This document shows, piece by piece, positions 16,660 to 26,313 of a stretch of DNA of 64,000 bases (position 1 is the first letter of the stretch; each line of letters starts with the position of its first letter). The notes beneath the pieces are model-generated. The model was not told where the DNA came from. It searched no databases and saw nothing but the letters and a program-made list of their open reading frames with translations. Location: NCBI RefSeq assembly GCF_020035535.1, contig NZ_CP083349.1, positions 3,603,501-3,667,500 of the forward strand, read 5' to 3'. Origin of the DNA: Ensifer adhaerens. GTDB taxonomy: Bacteria > Pseudomonadota > Alphaproteobacteria > Rhizobiales > Rhizobiaceae. A program made the translations under genes and the position numbers.

Positions 16660-17196
16660 TCAGCGAAGCGAGCGTGGTGTCACGAAGCGCGTGAGTTTCG
16701 CCCCGCCGGGGATCAGCTCCCGCCATCCCGGGGCTTCGAATTCGAGCACGGCAAGGGCGGCGGTCGGAAACTTGTCCGCCATCCGCATGCGCAAGTCCGC
16801 ATCGCCGGAACCGACCAGCTGCAGCGCCAGATCTTCCATGCCCGGATTGTGACCGACGATGAGCAGGGTCCTGACGGCCGGATCGGTCGCGCGCAAGACG
16901 CTGAGGATCTGGGGGGCACCCACCTCGTAGATCGCCCGGGTATTCTCGACCGCAACCTCGGACGGCAGGGTGGCTGCCACCAATTGCCAGGTTTCTTGCG
17001 CACGCTTGGCGGTCGAGACGAGTGCCAGATCGGGCACGAGCTTATGGCCGGCCATGTGCTTTCCCATCAGCGGCGCAGCCTTGCGGCCGCGTTCGCCGAG
17101 CGGGCGATTGATGTCGGCGACGCCGTCCGGCCAGGCGGACTTGGCATGGCGCAACAGCAGCAGGCGATAGCTTTGCACAGGTACGTCGTCGCTCAT
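16660..17196 (-). CDS. SixA-type phosphohistidine phosphatase (histidine phosphatase superfamily)
   Basis: This 178-residue protein has the LRHAKSAW catalytic motif near the N-terminus (the RH of the RHG superfamily), the SxAKRAQET segment and a second histidine in VGHNPGMEDL. SixA-like enzymes remove phosphate from phosphohistidine in phosphotransfer proteins such as ArcB or the nitrogen PTS protein NPr. The start is ATG 17196 with GGGAGGA 8 bases upstream; the in-frame ATG 17220 lacks such a site. It lies downstream of leuC on the same strand but behind the leuC terminator. Confidence 0.85.
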   Translation of the reverse strand: MSDDVPVQSYRLLLLRHAKSAWPDGVADINRPLGERGRKAAPLMGKHMAGHKLVPDLALVSTAKRAQETWQLVAATLPSEVAVENTRAIYEVGAPQILSVLRATDPAVRTLLIVGHNPGMEDLALQLVGSGDADLRMRMADKFPTAALAVLEFEAPGWRELIPGGAKLTRFVTPRSLR

Positions 17197-17276
17197 CCCA
17201 TCGTCCTCCCAAACATGCATCGGCTGGCACAGCTTAGCGCATTTTCAAGCATGCGCGGGCAGCAACCACGCCAAAT

Positions 17277-17302
17277 AAAAAAGGCCGCCCCGAAGGGCGG
17301 CC
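17277..17302 (-). terminator. terminator of leuC
   Basis: On the minus strand an 8-bp stem (GGCCGCCC with GGGCGGCC) and a TTCG-type loop are followed by six T residues, 28 bases past the leuC stop. Confidence 0.93.
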
Positions 17303-17329
17303 ATTTACGCCGGAAAGCTCAAATCCGGC

Positions 17330-18739
17330 TTATTTCCATTCGCGGATGTCGACGAAGTGACCCGCGACCGCAGCGGCTGCCGCCATTGCCGGCGAGACCA
17401 GATGCGTACGGCCCTTGAAGCCCTGACGGCCCTCGAAGTTGCGGTTCGACGTGGACGCGCAGCGCTCGCCCGGCTTCAGCCGGTCGTCATTCATCGCCAG
17501 GCACATGGAGCAGCCCGGCTCGCGCCAGTCGAAACCGGCTTCCTTGAAGATCTTGTCGAGGCCTTCGGCCTCGGCCTGTTCCTTCACGAGGCCCGAGCCC
17601 GGAACGATCATGGCCGAAACCGTCGAGGCGACCTTGCGGCCTTCGACGACCTCAGCCACAGCCCGCAGGTCCTCGATGCGGCCGTTGGTGCAGGAGCCGA
17701 TGAAGACGCGGTCGACGGCGATGTCGGTGATCTTCGTGCCCGGCTTCAGACCCATATAGTCGAGCGCGCGCCACTTGGAGGCCCGCTTGTTCTCTTCCTG
17801 GATCTCGTCCGGGTTGGGAACGATGCCCTGAACCGAAATGACGTCTTCGGGAGAGGAACCCCAGGAAACGATCGGCGGCAGGTTGGCAGCGTCGAGCACG
17901 ACGACGCGATCGTAATGGGCGCCTTCGTCCGTCTGCAGTGTCTTCCAGTAGTCGAGCGCCATGTCCCAGGCCTTGCCCTTCGGAGCGCGCGGCTTGTCCT
18001 TGATATAGGCAAACGTCGTCTCGTCCGGCGCGATCAGGCCGGCGCGGGCGCCACCTTCGATCGTCATGTTGCAGATGGTCATGCGGCCTTCCATCGACAG
18101 CGAACGGATCGCTTCGCCGGCAAACTCGATGACGTGCCCGGTACCGCCGGCCGTGCCGATCTCGCCGATGATGGCGAGGATGATGTCCTTGGCGGTGACG
18201 CCTGATGGCAGCTGGCCGTCGACGCGCACCAGCATGTTCTTCGCCTTCTTCTGGATCAGCGTCTGGGTGGCGAGCACGTGCTCGACCTCGGACGTGCCGA
18301 TACCATGCGCCAGCGAACCGAAGGCGCCGTGCGTCGAGGTGTGGCTGTCGCCGCAGACGATGGTCATGCCCGGCAGGGTGAAGCCCTGCTCTGGGCCGAC
18401 GATGTGCACGATGCCCTGACGCTTGTCGTTCTCGGAGTAGTATTCGACGCCGAAATCGGCGGCGTTCTTGGCGAGCGCCTCTACCTGAATGCGGCTTTCC
18501 TCGTTCTTGATGCCGAGGTGACGATCGGCCGAAGTCGGGACGTTGTGGTCGACGACGGCGAGCGTCTTTTCAGGCGCGCGGACCTGGCGGCCAGCCATGC
18601 GCAGGCCCTCGAAGGCCTGTGGGCTCGTCACTTCGTGAACGAGGTGACGATCGATGTAGAGAAGACAGGTGCCATCGTCCTGGCTGTTGACCAGATGGTC
18701 GTCCCAGATCTTGTCATAGAGAGTACGCGGTGCGCTCAT
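17330..18739 (-). CDS. leuC: 3-isopropylmalate dehydratase large subunit
   Basis: This 469-residue aconitase-superfamily enzyme isomerises 2-isopropylmalate to 3-isopropylmalate with LeuD in leucine biosynthesis. The [4Fe-4S] ligands are present in GSCTNGR (near 347) and CSMCLAMN (near 408-411), and the substrate motif [13 protein letters not shown] is intact. leuD is not in the window, as is usual in rhizobia where leuC and leuD are separated. It has its own terminator and a 240-base upstream spacer, so it is probably monocistronic. No leader peptide or attenuator could be made out. Confidence 0.97.
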   Translation of the reverse strand: MSAPRTLYDKIWDDHLVNSQDDGTCLLYIDRHLVHEVTSPQAFEGLRMAGRQVRAPEKTLAVVDHNVPTSADRHLGIKNEESRIQVEALAKNAADFGVEYYSENDKRQGIVHIVGPEQGFTLPGMTIVCGDSHTSTHGAFGSLAHGIGTSEVEHVLATQTLIQKKAKNMLVRVDGQLPSGVTAKDIILAIIGEIGTAGGTGHVIEFAGEAIRSLSMEGRMTICNMTIEGGARAGLIAPDETTFAYIKDKPRAPKGKAWDMALDYWKTLQTDEGAHYDRVVVLDAANLPPIVSWGSSPEDVISVQGIVPNPDEIQEENKRASKWRALDYMGLKPGTKITDIAVDRVFIGSCTNGRIEDLRAVAEVVEGRKVASTVSAMIVPGSGLVKEQAEAEGLDKIFKEAGFDWREPGCSMCLAMNDDRLKPGERCASTSNRNFEGRQGFKGRTHLVSPAMAAAAAVAGHFVDIREWK

Positions 18740-18982
18740 GGCGGTATATCCATCGAGTTTTCAAAAAGGTAGGGAAAGCCGGCGGCAAGGCAACCGGAAA
18801 CGCTGATCAAGGGATCAGGATAGGCGGCTTGTAAGCGCCCCGTGAACGCGCGCAAAGAAGCGTGCCGGCAGGCGTTTGTGATCCTGCAGCACGACGATTT
18901 TCTGTTCGCGACATCCGAATTTGGATTCCATGAGCGCGTTCATATCAATTTTTTGACAGGTCGGCAATTGGCGTGATCGCGC

Positions 18983-19804
18983 TCAACGCTGCTCCGCGCG
19001 CCTCAGCCGCCGCTCCAGGCCTCGCAATGCCAGAGACAGGCCGATGGTCAACACCAGATAGACATAGGCGACGATCGAGTAGGTCTCGAAGAAGCGAAAG
19101 GAACCGGAAGCATAGACCTTGCCCATCTGCGTGATGTCGGCGACGCCGAGCACCGAGACAAGCGATGAGTCCTTGACCATGGCGACGAAGTCGTTGCCGA
19201 GCGGCGGCAGGATCACACGGATCGCCTGCGGAAAAATGACGAGACGGAAGCGCTGGTAGCGCGTGAGCCCAAGCGCCTTGGCAGCCTCAACCTGTCCCTT
19301 GTCGACCGAGAGGATGCCGGCCCGAAACACCTCGGCGATGAAGGCGGAGTAGCCGATCATCAGGGCGATGATCGCGCGCCACATCAGCGAAATGTCTCGC
19401 ACGACGACAGGCTCCATCCAGCCGGCTGCGATCAGCGGCGCGCAGATGAAATTGGCAGCGACGACGAGCGCCGGCGCACCGACGAAGGCAATATAGAACA
19501 GAAGCACGAGGATCGGCACGCCACGGATGATTTCCGTGTAGAAGCGCGCGATCTGCCGGAGCGCCGAATGCTCGGAAAGCGCCATCAGCGCGATGCCAAG
19601 GCCCAGCGTTGTTGCCAGTACGAAGCCCATGAGGGTCACGAAGACGGTGACGCCGAGCCCCTTGAAGACCACGGTGAAGACTTCGGAGAAGATGTCGTTG
19701 CTGACGATCACGGCGGCAAGAGCCACCGCGATCACAAGAAGGGCGACCAACCACCAGGGATAGTCGCCCTTACCGGACATATCAGGAGATTGCGGAGCGG
19801 CCAT
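18983..19804 (-). CDS. amino-acid ABC transporter permease (HisM/GlnP family)
   Basis: This 273-residue inner-membrane permease of the polar amino-acid uptake family has about five or six hydrophobic segments after a cytoplasmic start, with the coupling loop EAAKALGLTRYQRFRLVIFP that docks on the ATPase. It begins 9 bases after the substrate-binding protein gene, so the two form an operon. No ATP-binding subunit gene follows; the next gene is leuC, 240 bases away. The ATPase must be encoded elsewhere or shared. Confidence 0.9.
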   Translation of the reverse strand: MAAPQSPDMSGKGDYPWWLVALLVIAVALAAVIVSNDIFSEVFTVVFKGLGVTVFVTLMGFVLATTLGLGIALMALSEHSALRQIARFYTEIIRGVPILVLLFYIAFVGAPALVVAANFICAPLIAAGWMEPVVVRDISLMWRAIIALMIGYSAFIAEVFRAGILSVDKGQVEAAKALGLTRYQRFRLVIFPQAIRVILPPLGNDFVAMVKDSSLVSVLGVADITQMGKVYASGSFRFFETYSIVAYVYLVLTIGLSLALRGLERRLRRAEQR

Positions 19805-19813
19805 AGCCTCGGA

Positions 19814-20623
19814 TCAGCCGCCCATCTTGTATTCGAGGAACCACTTCTTATCGAGGGCGTCGAATGTGCCGTCTGCCTTCAGCGCCTTGATCGCGGCGTT
19901 GACCGGAGCGACGAGGTCCGAGCCCTTCGGGAAGATGAAGCCGAAATCCTCGGTACCGAGCGGGCCGCCGACGACCTTGAGCTTGCCCTCGGACGAATCG
20001 ACATAGCCCTTGGCAGCGACGCTGTCGGTCAGCACCACGTCGACGTCGCCGGCCTTCAGCGCCTGGACGGTTGCGCCGAAAGTCTCGAACAGCTTGATGC
20101 GCGGGTTCTGCTCGTTGCCGTCAAGCATTTCGTAGACGGCGGTGTAGAACGGCGAGGTGCCCGGCTGGGCACCGACGAGACCGTCGGCAAAGGCGCCGAA
20201 GCTCTTTCCGTCGTTGAAGCGGTTTTCGTCGCTGCGCACCAGCATGAACTGCTGCGAACGCATGTAGGGGTCGGAGAAGTCGACCTTCTCCTTGCGATCG
20301 TCCTTGATGGTGATGCCGGTCATCCCAATCTGGTACTGGCCGTCATGCACCGCCTGGATCATCGCGTCCCAGCTAGTGTTCTGATATTCGACCTTGAAAT
20401 TCAACCGCTTGGCGATTTCGTTCATGGCGTCGTATTCCCAGCCCTTGGCTTCGCCGGACTTCGGATCGACAAACTGCAGCGGCGGGTAGGCGTTCTCGGT
20501 GACGACGACAACCGTCTTGCCTCCCAGGTCGGGCAGGTCGCTGGCAAGCGCCGGCGCAGAAAATGCGAAAGGAACGGCAAGTGCAGCTGCGATGCCCGCA
20601 AGCACGTGGCGACGGATTGTCAT
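19814..20623 (-). CDS. amino-acid ABC transporter substrate-binding protein
   Basis: This 269-residue periplasmic family-3 solute-binding protein has a signal peptide (MTIRRHVLAGIAAALAV, cleavage near ALAS), followed by KTVVVVTENAYPPLQFVD and GWEYDAMNEIAKRL, typical of glutamine, histidine and lysine/arginine/ornithine binders. The ligand cannot be fixed from sequence. ATG 20623 is preceded by GGGAG; upstream in-frame ATG 20671 would destroy the signal peptide. It is the first gene of the operon with the permease and is separated from rplS upstream by a strong terminator. Confidence 0.9.
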   Translation of the reverse strand: MTIRRHVLAGIAAALAVPFAFSAPALASDLPDLGGKTVVVVTENAYPPLQFVDPKSGEAKGWEYDAMNEIAKRLNFKVEYQNTSWDAMIQAVHDGQYQIGMTGITIKDDRKEKVDFSDPYMRSQQFMLVRSDENRFNDGKSFGAFADGLVGAQPGTSPFYTAVYEMLDGNEQNPRIKLFETFGATVQALKAGDVDVVLTDSVAAKGYVDSSEGKLKVVGGPLGTEDFGFIFPKGSDLVAPVNAAIKALKADGTFDALDKKWFLEYKMGG

Positions 20624-20694
20624 TGGAGGGCTCCCGAAAATTGTGGCAGCGGAAAATGTCACAAATTCCATCGGAAAGACAAGCGGATAGTACC

Positions 20695-20723
20695 AAAAAA
20701 GAAAGGCGGCCGAGGCCGCCTTT
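20695..20723 (-). terminator. terminator of rplS
   Basis: On the minus strand a perfect 10-bp stem (AAAGGCGGCC with GGCCGCCTTT, 2-nt loop) is followed by C and six T residues. The 22-base hairpin is identical to the one at 42000-42021. Confidence 0.92.
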
Positions 20724-20748
20724 CCAACAATCCCAGAGGATTGAAAAC

Positions 20749-21267
20749 TTATTCTGCTGCGGCTTCCGCTGCTGCCTTTGCTTCGGCGGCTTCGGCTGCT
20801 GCCTTTTCGGCGGCGAGCGCCTGAGCTGCTGCAACCTTTTCAGCCTCGATGCGTGCCTTTTCCTCGGCAATCGCCTGACGCTCGGCTTCGTTCAGCTTGC
20901 GGGCGCGCGTGCCGGTGTTCTCGACGATACGAGCCGACTTGCCGCGACGATCGCGCAGGTAGTAGAGCTTGGCGCGACGGACCTTACCGCGGCGAACCAC
21001 TTCGACGCTCTCGACGAGCGGAGAGTAAACCGGGAATACGCGCTCGACGCCTTCGCCGTAGGAGATCTTGCGAACGGTGAAGCTTTCGTTGATGCCGCCG
21101 CCCGAACGAGCGATGCAGACGCCTTCATAGGCCTGAACGCGGGTACGGTTGCCTTCGACAACGCGGACGTTGACGCGCAGGGTGTCGCCGGCGGAAAATT
21201 CCGGGAGCGTGCGCTTGGCGGCGATCTTGGCGGCCTGTTCGGCTTCCAGCTGCTGGATGATGTTCAT
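20749..21267 (-). CDS. rplS: 50S ribosomal protein L19 with long Ala/Glu tail
   Basis: L19 sits at the interface of the 30S and 50S subunits. The first 115 residues are standard L19, including [16 protein letters not shown] and the [13 protein letters not shown](S)ARI signature. The protein is 172 residues long because of a roughly 55-residue Lys/Ala/Glu-rich tail ending [12 protein letters not shown]. Extended L19 tails are familiar in Rhizobiales. AAAGG precedes the ATG. In many bacteria rplS directly follows trmD; here an opposite-strand TSUP gene and a 328-base spacer intervene, so it has its own promoter. Confidence 0.97.
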   Translation of the reverse strand: MNIIQQLEAEQAAKIAAKRTLPEFSAGDTLRVNVRVVEGNRTRVQAYEGVCIARSGGGINESFTVRKISYGEGVERVFPVYSPLVESVEVVRRGKVRRAKLYYLRDRRGKSARIVENTGTRARKLNEAERQAIAEEKARIEAEKVAAAQALAAEKAAAEAAEAKAAAEAAAE

Positions 21268-21595
21268 CGGTCTAACCTTTCAAGTTCTTCTGAAACAGCC
21301 AGAGCGCTCACGGTGAACCTGTCGGGCTTTGCCTTCAGGTCTTGCTGGAAACCAACAGGAGCGGGTACGCCATTCTTTGTTTTGGTCGACGGGCATAGAA
21401 CCCGAACCGGGGCGGCACTTACACCAATCTGCCCTGCTTGTCATCCCCGGAAGGCATATTTTCTCGGTGATCCGCATCAGCGGCAGCGATTCCATCAGAA
21501 AATCGGCATAGACGATCCATTCGATTGTCCGATGGCGCGGACTTGCGGTCGCCACCGCCACCGGCTATCCCGAGCATGGTGGTCCGGGGAATACC
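21268..21595. other. 328-base divergent spacer between rplS and the TSUP gene
   Basis: This must hold the rplS promoter (leftward) and the start signals of the TSUP gene (rightward, GGGGAA before ATG 21596). No convincing -35/-10 pair, riboswitch or small gene could be assigned; the short frames crossing it have no recognisable motif. Confidence 0.5.
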
Positions 21596-22342
21596 ATGCA
21601 TATCTTCGAAGTGCTCATGCTTTTTGCGGCCGGCTTCCTGTCCGGCGTCGTCAATGCCATCGCCGGCGGCGGAACGTTCCTGACGTTCGGGGCGATGACG
21701 CTTGGCGGCCTCTCGCCGATCGTTGCCAACGCGACCTCGTCGATCATCCAGTTCCCGGGCTACATCACCTCCGCGCTCGCCTATGCCAAGGAAATCCGGG
21801 CCGACAAGCGCTATGCGATCCTGCTCGGCGCGATCTCGGCCCTCGGCGGCCTTGCCGGTGCGCTGCTGCTCGTCTCGCTCTCCAACGCCTCCTTCCGTGC
21901 GCTGGTCCCTTGGCTGCTGCTTGCGGCAACGGCGATCTTCGCTGCCGGGCCGTTGCTCAAGCCCAAGGCGCGCGTTGACGAGCATGCGATCAATCCGGCC
22001 GGCATCTGCGCCCAGTTCGTCACCTCCATCTATGGCGGTTTCTTCGGCGCCGGCATGGGCATCATGATGCTGGCGGTGCTGGGGCTTGCGACCGGCGGTG
22101 GCTATCACCGGCTGAACGCGCTCAAGAACTTCATTTCGATCGTGATTGCCGCGATCGCCATCGTCGTCTTCGCCGCCGGCGGCGTCGTCTCCTGGCTGCA
22201 TGCGGCCATCATGGTGCCGGGCGCAGCCCTTGGCGGCTACTCCGGGGTCTGGGCGGCCCGGCGCGTGCCGCAGGCGGTCATCCGCGCGCTCGTCGTCGCC
22301 GTCGGCTTGCTGCTTGCCGCCTATTATTTCTTCACGGGCTGA
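21596..22342 (+). CDS. TSUP (TauE/SafE) family transporter
   Basis: This 248-residue membrane protein of the TauE/SafE (TSUP, formerly DUF81) family has about seven or eight hydrophobic segments and the family's internal repeat. The first repeat is [21 protein letters not shown], the second is [16 protein letters not shown]. Members export or import sulfite, sulfoacetate or other organosulfur anions; the substrate here is unknown. It lies on the opposite strand between rplS and trmD, and its last 19 bases overlap the 3' end of trmD. Confidence 0.88.
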   Translation: MHIFEVLMLFAAGFLSGVVNAIAGGGTFLTFGAMTLGGLSPIVANATSSIIQFPGYITSALAYAKEIRADKRYAILLGAISALGGLAGALLLVSLSNASFRALVPWLLLAATAIFAAGPLLKPKARVDEHAINPAGICAQFVTSIYGGFFGAGMGIMMLAVLGLATGGGYHRLNALKNFISIVIAAIAIVVFAAGGVVSWLHAAIMVPGAALGGYSGVWAARRVPQAVIRALVVAVGLLLAAYYFFTG

Positions 22343-23016
22343 TCGAGAAGATCGGGCCTGCGCTCGGCGGTGAGGCGCCGCGCCTCCGCTTCGCGCCACT
22401 TGGCAATGGCGCCGTGATTGCCCGAGGTCAGCACCGGCGGGATTTCGCGGCCTTCAAACACTTGCGGCCGGGTATAGTGCGGATGCTCGAGCAGGCCGCC
22501 CTCGAAGCTCTCATGCACGCCCGAAAGCTCGTTACCCATGACGCCCGGCAGGATACGCACCACGGCATCGAGCAGCGTCAGCGCGGCCGGCTCGCCGCCG
22601 GAGAGAATGTAGTCGCCGATGGAAACCTCTTCGAGGCCACGGGCATCGATCACCCGCTGATCGACGCCTTCAAAACGTCCGCAGACGATGACGACGCCGG
22701 GTCCGGCAGCAAGTTCGCGCACCCGCTCTTGTGTCAGCGGTCGGCCGCGCGGGCTCATCAGCAGCCGAGGACGATCGTCAGCCGCGGAGACTTGATCGAT
22801 CGCCCGGGCAAGCACGTCGGGCTTCAGCACCATACCGGCGCCGCCGCCGGCCGGCGTGTCGTCGACGGTGCGGTGCTTGTCTTCGGCGAAATCGCGGATC
22901 TGCACCGGCTCGATCGACCATTGGCCACGCTCCAGCGCCTTACCGGAAAGCGAGGCGCCGAGATGACCCGGAAACATTTCGGGATAAAGCGTCAGAACAG
23001 TCGCGCGAAAAGTCAT
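22324..23016 (-). CDS. trmD: tRNA (guanine-N1-)-methyltransferase
   Basis: This 230-residue SPOUT methyltransferase makes m1G37 in tRNAs reading CNN codons, preventing +1 frameshifting. Typical landmarks are TLYPEMFPG near the start, [12 protein letters not shown] [33 protein letters not shown] and the knot segment [14 protein letters not shown]. The ATG at 23016 begins conserved sequence; a GTG at 23031 overlapping the rimM stop (GTGA) is an alternative. The gene is coupled to rimM in the rpsP-rimM-trmD order. The 3' end overlaps the TSUP gene on the other strand. Confidence 0.96.
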   Translation of the reverse strand: MTFRATVLTLYPEMFPGHLGASLSGKALERGQWSIEPVQIRDFAEDKHRTVDDTPAGGGAGMVLKPDVLARAIDQVSAADDRPRLLMSPRGRPLTQERVRELAAGPGVVIVCGRFEGVDQRVIDARGLEEVSIGDYILSGGEPAALTLLDAVVRILPGVMGNELSGVHESFEGGLLEHPHYTRPQVFEGREIPPVLTSGNHGAIAKWREAEARRLTAERRPDLLDQPVKK

Positions 23017-23027
23017 TGCCGCACCGC

Positions 23028-23591
23028 TCACTTACGCTTTGCGGAAAACGGATTGCCCGAATCCTGATCCTTGTCCTCGGAAAGACCTGCCGCCACGGGA
23101 TCGACCAGCAACCGGCCGGCCTCCAGATCGATCTCCAGCACCGACCATTCGGTAAAGGGGATCAGCACCGGGCGACGGCCCGGACCCTTCAGCTCCAGGA
23201 GATCGCCGGCACCGAAGTCGAAAACGCCGCTGACCTTGCCATAGCTGGTGCCATTGCCGTCGATCGCTTCCAGGCCCTCGAGATCGGCATAGAAGAATTC
23301 GTCCTCGTCGAGATCCTCGTCTGGCAGGTTGTCCCGCTCGATGAACAGCTCGAGACCATTGAGCGCTTCGGCGGCATTGCGATCGTTGACACCACGGAAG
23401 CGCACGACCACGACATTCTTCGCCTCGCGGATTTCGAGCACCTCGAAGACACGGCCGTCATCGCTGTGCAGATTGCCATAGTCGCCGAGCGCCGTCGGAT
23501 CGTCGGTAAAGGATTTGACCCTGACCTCGCCGCGCAAGCCTTGCGCCGCGCCGATAGTCGCCATCAGAACCGGGTTTTCGAGTTTGCTCAT
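23028..23591 (-). CDS. rimM: ribosome maturation factor RimM
   Basis: This 187-residue 30S assembly factor binds S19 during maturation of the 30S head. An N-terminal RimM beta barrel ([22 protein letters not shown]) is followed by a PRC-barrel ([14 protein letters not shown], then [16 protein letters not shown]). ATG 23591 is used because conserved sequence starts there. It lies between rpsP and trmD, the usual order, with about 150 bases from rpsP. Confidence 0.94.
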   Translation of the reverse strand: MSKLENPVLMATIGAAQGLRGEVRVKSFTDDPTALGDYGNLHSDDGRVFEVLEIREAKNVVVVRFRGVNDRNAAEALNGLELFIERDNLPDEDLDEDEFFYADLEGLEAIDGNGTSYGKVSGVFDFGAGDLLELKGPGRRPVLIPFTEWSVLEIDLEAGRLLVDPVAAGLSEDKDQDSGNPFSAKRK

Positions 23592-23737
23592 CGTCCGCGT
23601 CCGTTTCGGTATATCTCGCTGCACATAACGGAAAACGGGCGGCATGGAAATGCCACCCGTTTCCTTAAGTCACGGCAAGCTGGAACAGGAGTGCTGTCGG
23701 AGGACCGCCGATCCCGTTCCAGACCGTTTGCCGGCAA

Positions 23738-24112
23738 TTATTCTGCGGCAGCTTCTGCAGCGGCAGCAGCGGCTTCTTCAGCCTTCTGCTTGGCTTCAGC
23801 AGCGCGCTCCTGAGCCTTCTTGCCCGGAACAGCCTTGGTCGGGTTGCTGCGAGCCGGACGCTTTGCGAGGCCAGCCTGGTCGAGGAAGCGCAGAACGCGG
23901 TCGGTCGGCTGTGCGCCCTGGGCGATCCAGTGAGCGACGCGCTCGGCGTCGAGCTCGACGCGCTTTTCGTCGTCCTTGCCGAGCATCGGGTTCCAGGAGC
24001 CGATCTTCTCGAGGAAGCGGCCGTCACGCGGGCTGCGGGCGTCGGCAACGACGATCTGGTAGTACGGACGCTTCTTGGAACCGCCACGGGCGAGACGAAT
24101 TTTCAGTGCCAT
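23738..24112 (-). CDS. rpsP: 30S ribosomal protein S16 with Ala-rich tail
   Basis: A 124-residue S16. The first 80 or so residues are standard ([18 protein letters not shown], then [13 protein letters not shown]), and the last 40 form a Lys/Ala/Glu tail ending [12 protein letters not shown]16 stabilises the 5' domain of 16S rRNA. AAGGAG precedes ATG 24112 at ideal spacing. It heads the rpsP-rimM-trmD run, downstream of chorismate mutase and ffh on the same strand. The tail resembles that of L19 encoded nearby. Confidence 0.97.
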   Translation of the reverse strand: MALKIRLARGGSKKRPYYQIVVADARSPRDGRFLEKIGSWNPMLGKDDEKRVELDAERVAHWIAQGAQPTDRVLRFLDQAGLAKRPARSNPTKAVPGKKAQERAAEAKQKAEEAAAAAAEAAAE

Positions 24113-24149
24113 TTGAGTAACTCCTTGCAGGCTTTCTTGACCGCTTCGT

Positions 24150-24485
24150 TCAAGCGGAATGGTTTGTGCCGGCGCTGCCCGCGGAATGCGAGCGGTCGGC
24201 GGCGATGGCTTCATGATGCCGGATGACTTCCTTGATGATGAAGTTCAGGAACTTCTCGGCGAAATCCGGGTCCAGATTGGCATCCTTGGCCAGGCGGCGC
24301 AGGCGTTCGATCTGGTATTCTTCGCGCGCCGGGTCGGCCGGCGGCAAGTCGTGCTTGGCCTTGAGAACGCCGACTGCCTGAGTGCAGCGGAAGCGTTCGG
24401 CCAGCATGTGGACGAGTGCGGCATCGATGTTGTCGATCGACTGCCGGTAACCCGCCAATTCCTGTTTGATTTCGGGATCAATCAT
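24150..24485 (-). CDS. chorismate mutase (AroQ type)
   Basis: This 111-residue all-helical AroQ-class chorismate mutase converts chorismate to prephenate, the entry to phenylalanine and tyrosine. It shows [20 protein letters not shown] with the active-site arginine region, a [15 protein letters not shown] segment and a C-terminal helix. It is stand-alone, without a prephenate dehydratase or dehydrogenase domain. It lies 13 bases after ffh and 37 bases before rpsP, a placement common in Rhizobiales. Confidence 0.92.
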   Translation of the reverse strand: MIDPEIKQELAGYRQSIDNIDAALVHMLAERFRCTQAVGVLKAKHDLPPADPAREEYQIERLRRLAKDANLDPDFAEKFLNFIIKEVIRHHEAIAADRSHSAGSAGTNHSA

Positions 24486-24498
24486 CTCTCACCGATCC

Positions 24499-26064
24499 TC
24501 ACTTCTTCTTCGGCAGGCCGGGAAGGCCGGGGAAACCGCCACCGAGGCCGGGAAGCTTAGCGCCACCCAGACCCGGCAGGCCACCGCCGCCGAGACCCGG
24601 CATTCCGCCCGGCTTTAGGCCGGCGGCTTCGGCCTGCTTCTGCAACGCTTCGAGCTGCTTCGGGTCGAGCTTCGACAGGTCAGGCATGCCGCCGCCACCG
24701 AGGCCACCAAGCCCCATCTTGTTGGCAAGGCCGCCCATCATCTGCTTCATCATGCCGCCTTTGCCCTTGCCACCCATCATCTTCATCATGTCCGCCATCT
24801 GGCGGTGCATCTTCAGAAGTTTGTTGATGTCGGCGGCATCGGTGCCGGAACCGGCGGCAATGCGCTTCTTGCGCGAATGCTTCAGCAGGTCGGGGTTGGC
24901 GCGCTCGGCCTTCGTCATCGACGAGATGATGGCGAGCTGGCGCTTGAACAGGCTGTCGTCGAGGCCGGCGGCGGCCATCTTGTCCTTCATGCCGGCCATG
25001 CCGGGCATCAGGCCCATGATACCGCCCATGCCGCCCATCTTCTGCATTTGGCCAAGCTGGTCGGCGAGATCGTTCAGATCGAACTTGCCCTTGGCCATCT
25101 TGGCGGCCATGGCGGCCGCCTTCTCGGCGTCGATGTTTTCGGCAGCCTTTTCAACCAGCGAAACGATGTCGCCCATACCAAGGATACGGTCGGCGACGCG
25201 GCGGGGATGGAACTCTTCGAGTTCGCCCATCTTTTCGCCGACGCCGATGAGCTTGATCGGCTTGCCGGTGACGGCACGCATCGAAAGCGCCGCACCGCCA
25301 CGGCCGTCGCCGTCCATGCGGGTGAGCACCAGGCCGGTGATGCCGACGCGTTCGTCGAAGTTACGGGCAAGGTTGACGGCGTCCTGACCGGTCAGCGCAT
25401 CGGCGACGAGCAGGATTTCATGCGGATTGGACTTCCGCTTGATCTCCGCCATCTCGATCATCAGCGGTTCGTCGATATGGGTACGGCCGGCGGTGTCGAG
25501 GATGACGACGTCGTGACCGCCGAGCTTGGCAGCCTGGACGGCGCGCGCAGCAATATCGGTCGGCGACTGGCCGGCAATGATCGGCAACGTATCGACACCG
25601 GTCTGCACGCCGAGCTGGCGCAGCTGCTCCTGGGCTGCCGGACGACGCGTGTCGAGCGAAGCCATCAGGACCTTTTTCTTGTCCCGCGACTTCATCCGGT
25701 TGGCGATCTTGCCGGTGGTCGTCGTCTTACCCGAGCCCTGCAGGCCCACCATCATGATGACGACGGGTGCCGGCGCGTTGAGGTCGATGGTGACGCCTTC
25801 TGAGCCGAGCATCTCGATCAGCTCGTCATGGACGATCTTGACGACCATCTGGCCGGGCTTGATCGACTTCAGGATCTCGGCGCCGACGGCCTTTTCACGA
25901 ACTTTTTCGGTGAAGGAGCGCACGACGTCGAGCGCGACGTCGGCTTCGAGCAGCGCACGGCGAACCTCGCGAAGCGCAGCGGAAACATCGGCTTCCGACA
26001 ATGCGCCGCGGCCGGTCAGTCCATTCAATATGGAACCAAGGCGGTCCTGGAGGCTCTCGAACAT
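24499..26064 (-). CDS. ffh: signal recognition particle protein Ffh (SRP54)
   Basis: This 521-residue SRP GTPase binds 4.5S RNA and the signal peptides of membrane proteins and docks with FtsY. The N domain starts MFESLQDRLGSILNGL; the G domain has GLQGSGKTTT (G1), DTRRPAAQEQL and DTAGRTHID. The methionine-rich M domain follows. The last 50 residues are an unusual Gly/Leu/Pro-rich repeat tail ending in lysines. ATG 26064 is preceded by AAGGAAG; the frame extends upstream without coding support. FtsY is encoded 4 kb away. Confidence 0.97.
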   Translation of the reverse strand: MFESLQDRLGSILNGLTGRGALSEADVSAALREVRRALLEADVALDVVRSFTEKVREKAVGAEILKSIKPGQMVVKIVHDELIEMLGSEGVTIDLNAPAPVVIMMVGLQGSGKTTTTGKIANRMKSRDKKKVLMASLDTRRPAAQEQLRQLGVQTGVDTLPIIAGQSPTDIAARAVQAAKLGGHDVVILDTAGRTHIDEPLMIEMAEIKRKSNPHEILLVADALTGQDAVNLARNFDERVGITGLVLTRMDGDGRGGAALSMRAVTGKPIKLIGVGEKMGELEEFHPRRVADRILGMGDIVSLVEKAAENIDAEKAAAMAAKMAKGKFDLNDLADQLGQMQKMGGMGGIMGLMPGMAGMKDKMAAAGLDDSLFKRQLAIISSMTKAERANPDLLKHSRKKRIAAGSGTDAADINKLLKMHRQMADMMKMMGGKGKGGMMKQMMGGLANKMGLGGLGGGGMPDLSKLDPKQLEALQKQAEAAGLKPGGMPGLGGGGLPGLGGAKLPGLGGGFPGLPGLPKKK

Positions 26065-26313
26065 TCTCACTTCCTTCTGGTTTCCGGTGGCGATCAACTC
26101 GCCGGAAACGTGGGTTCCCTCGCCAGGAAAACAAGGCGCAAAGCCAAAAACCACCCGAGGGCGCAACGCGCTGTCGGATGTTGACCTCCGGGTTCTCTTT
26201 ATACCTTGACGGGACCCGGTCGGTGGCTTCGAAGACTTGAGCTTGCGAAGGAATTGGCGCGGATAAACAGGAAAGCGCAGCAAAAGTCAAGGACGACAGG
26301 CAGATGTGGCGTT

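Noticed and set aside
16543..17418. A 291-codon plus-strand frame across the sixA region
   Set aside because: It runs antisense to sixA and through the leuC terminator, and has no family signature.
18740..18982. Attenuator or leader peptide ahead of leuC
   Set aside because: No short frame with a leucine-codon run and no alternative terminator hairpin could be made out in the 243-base spacer.
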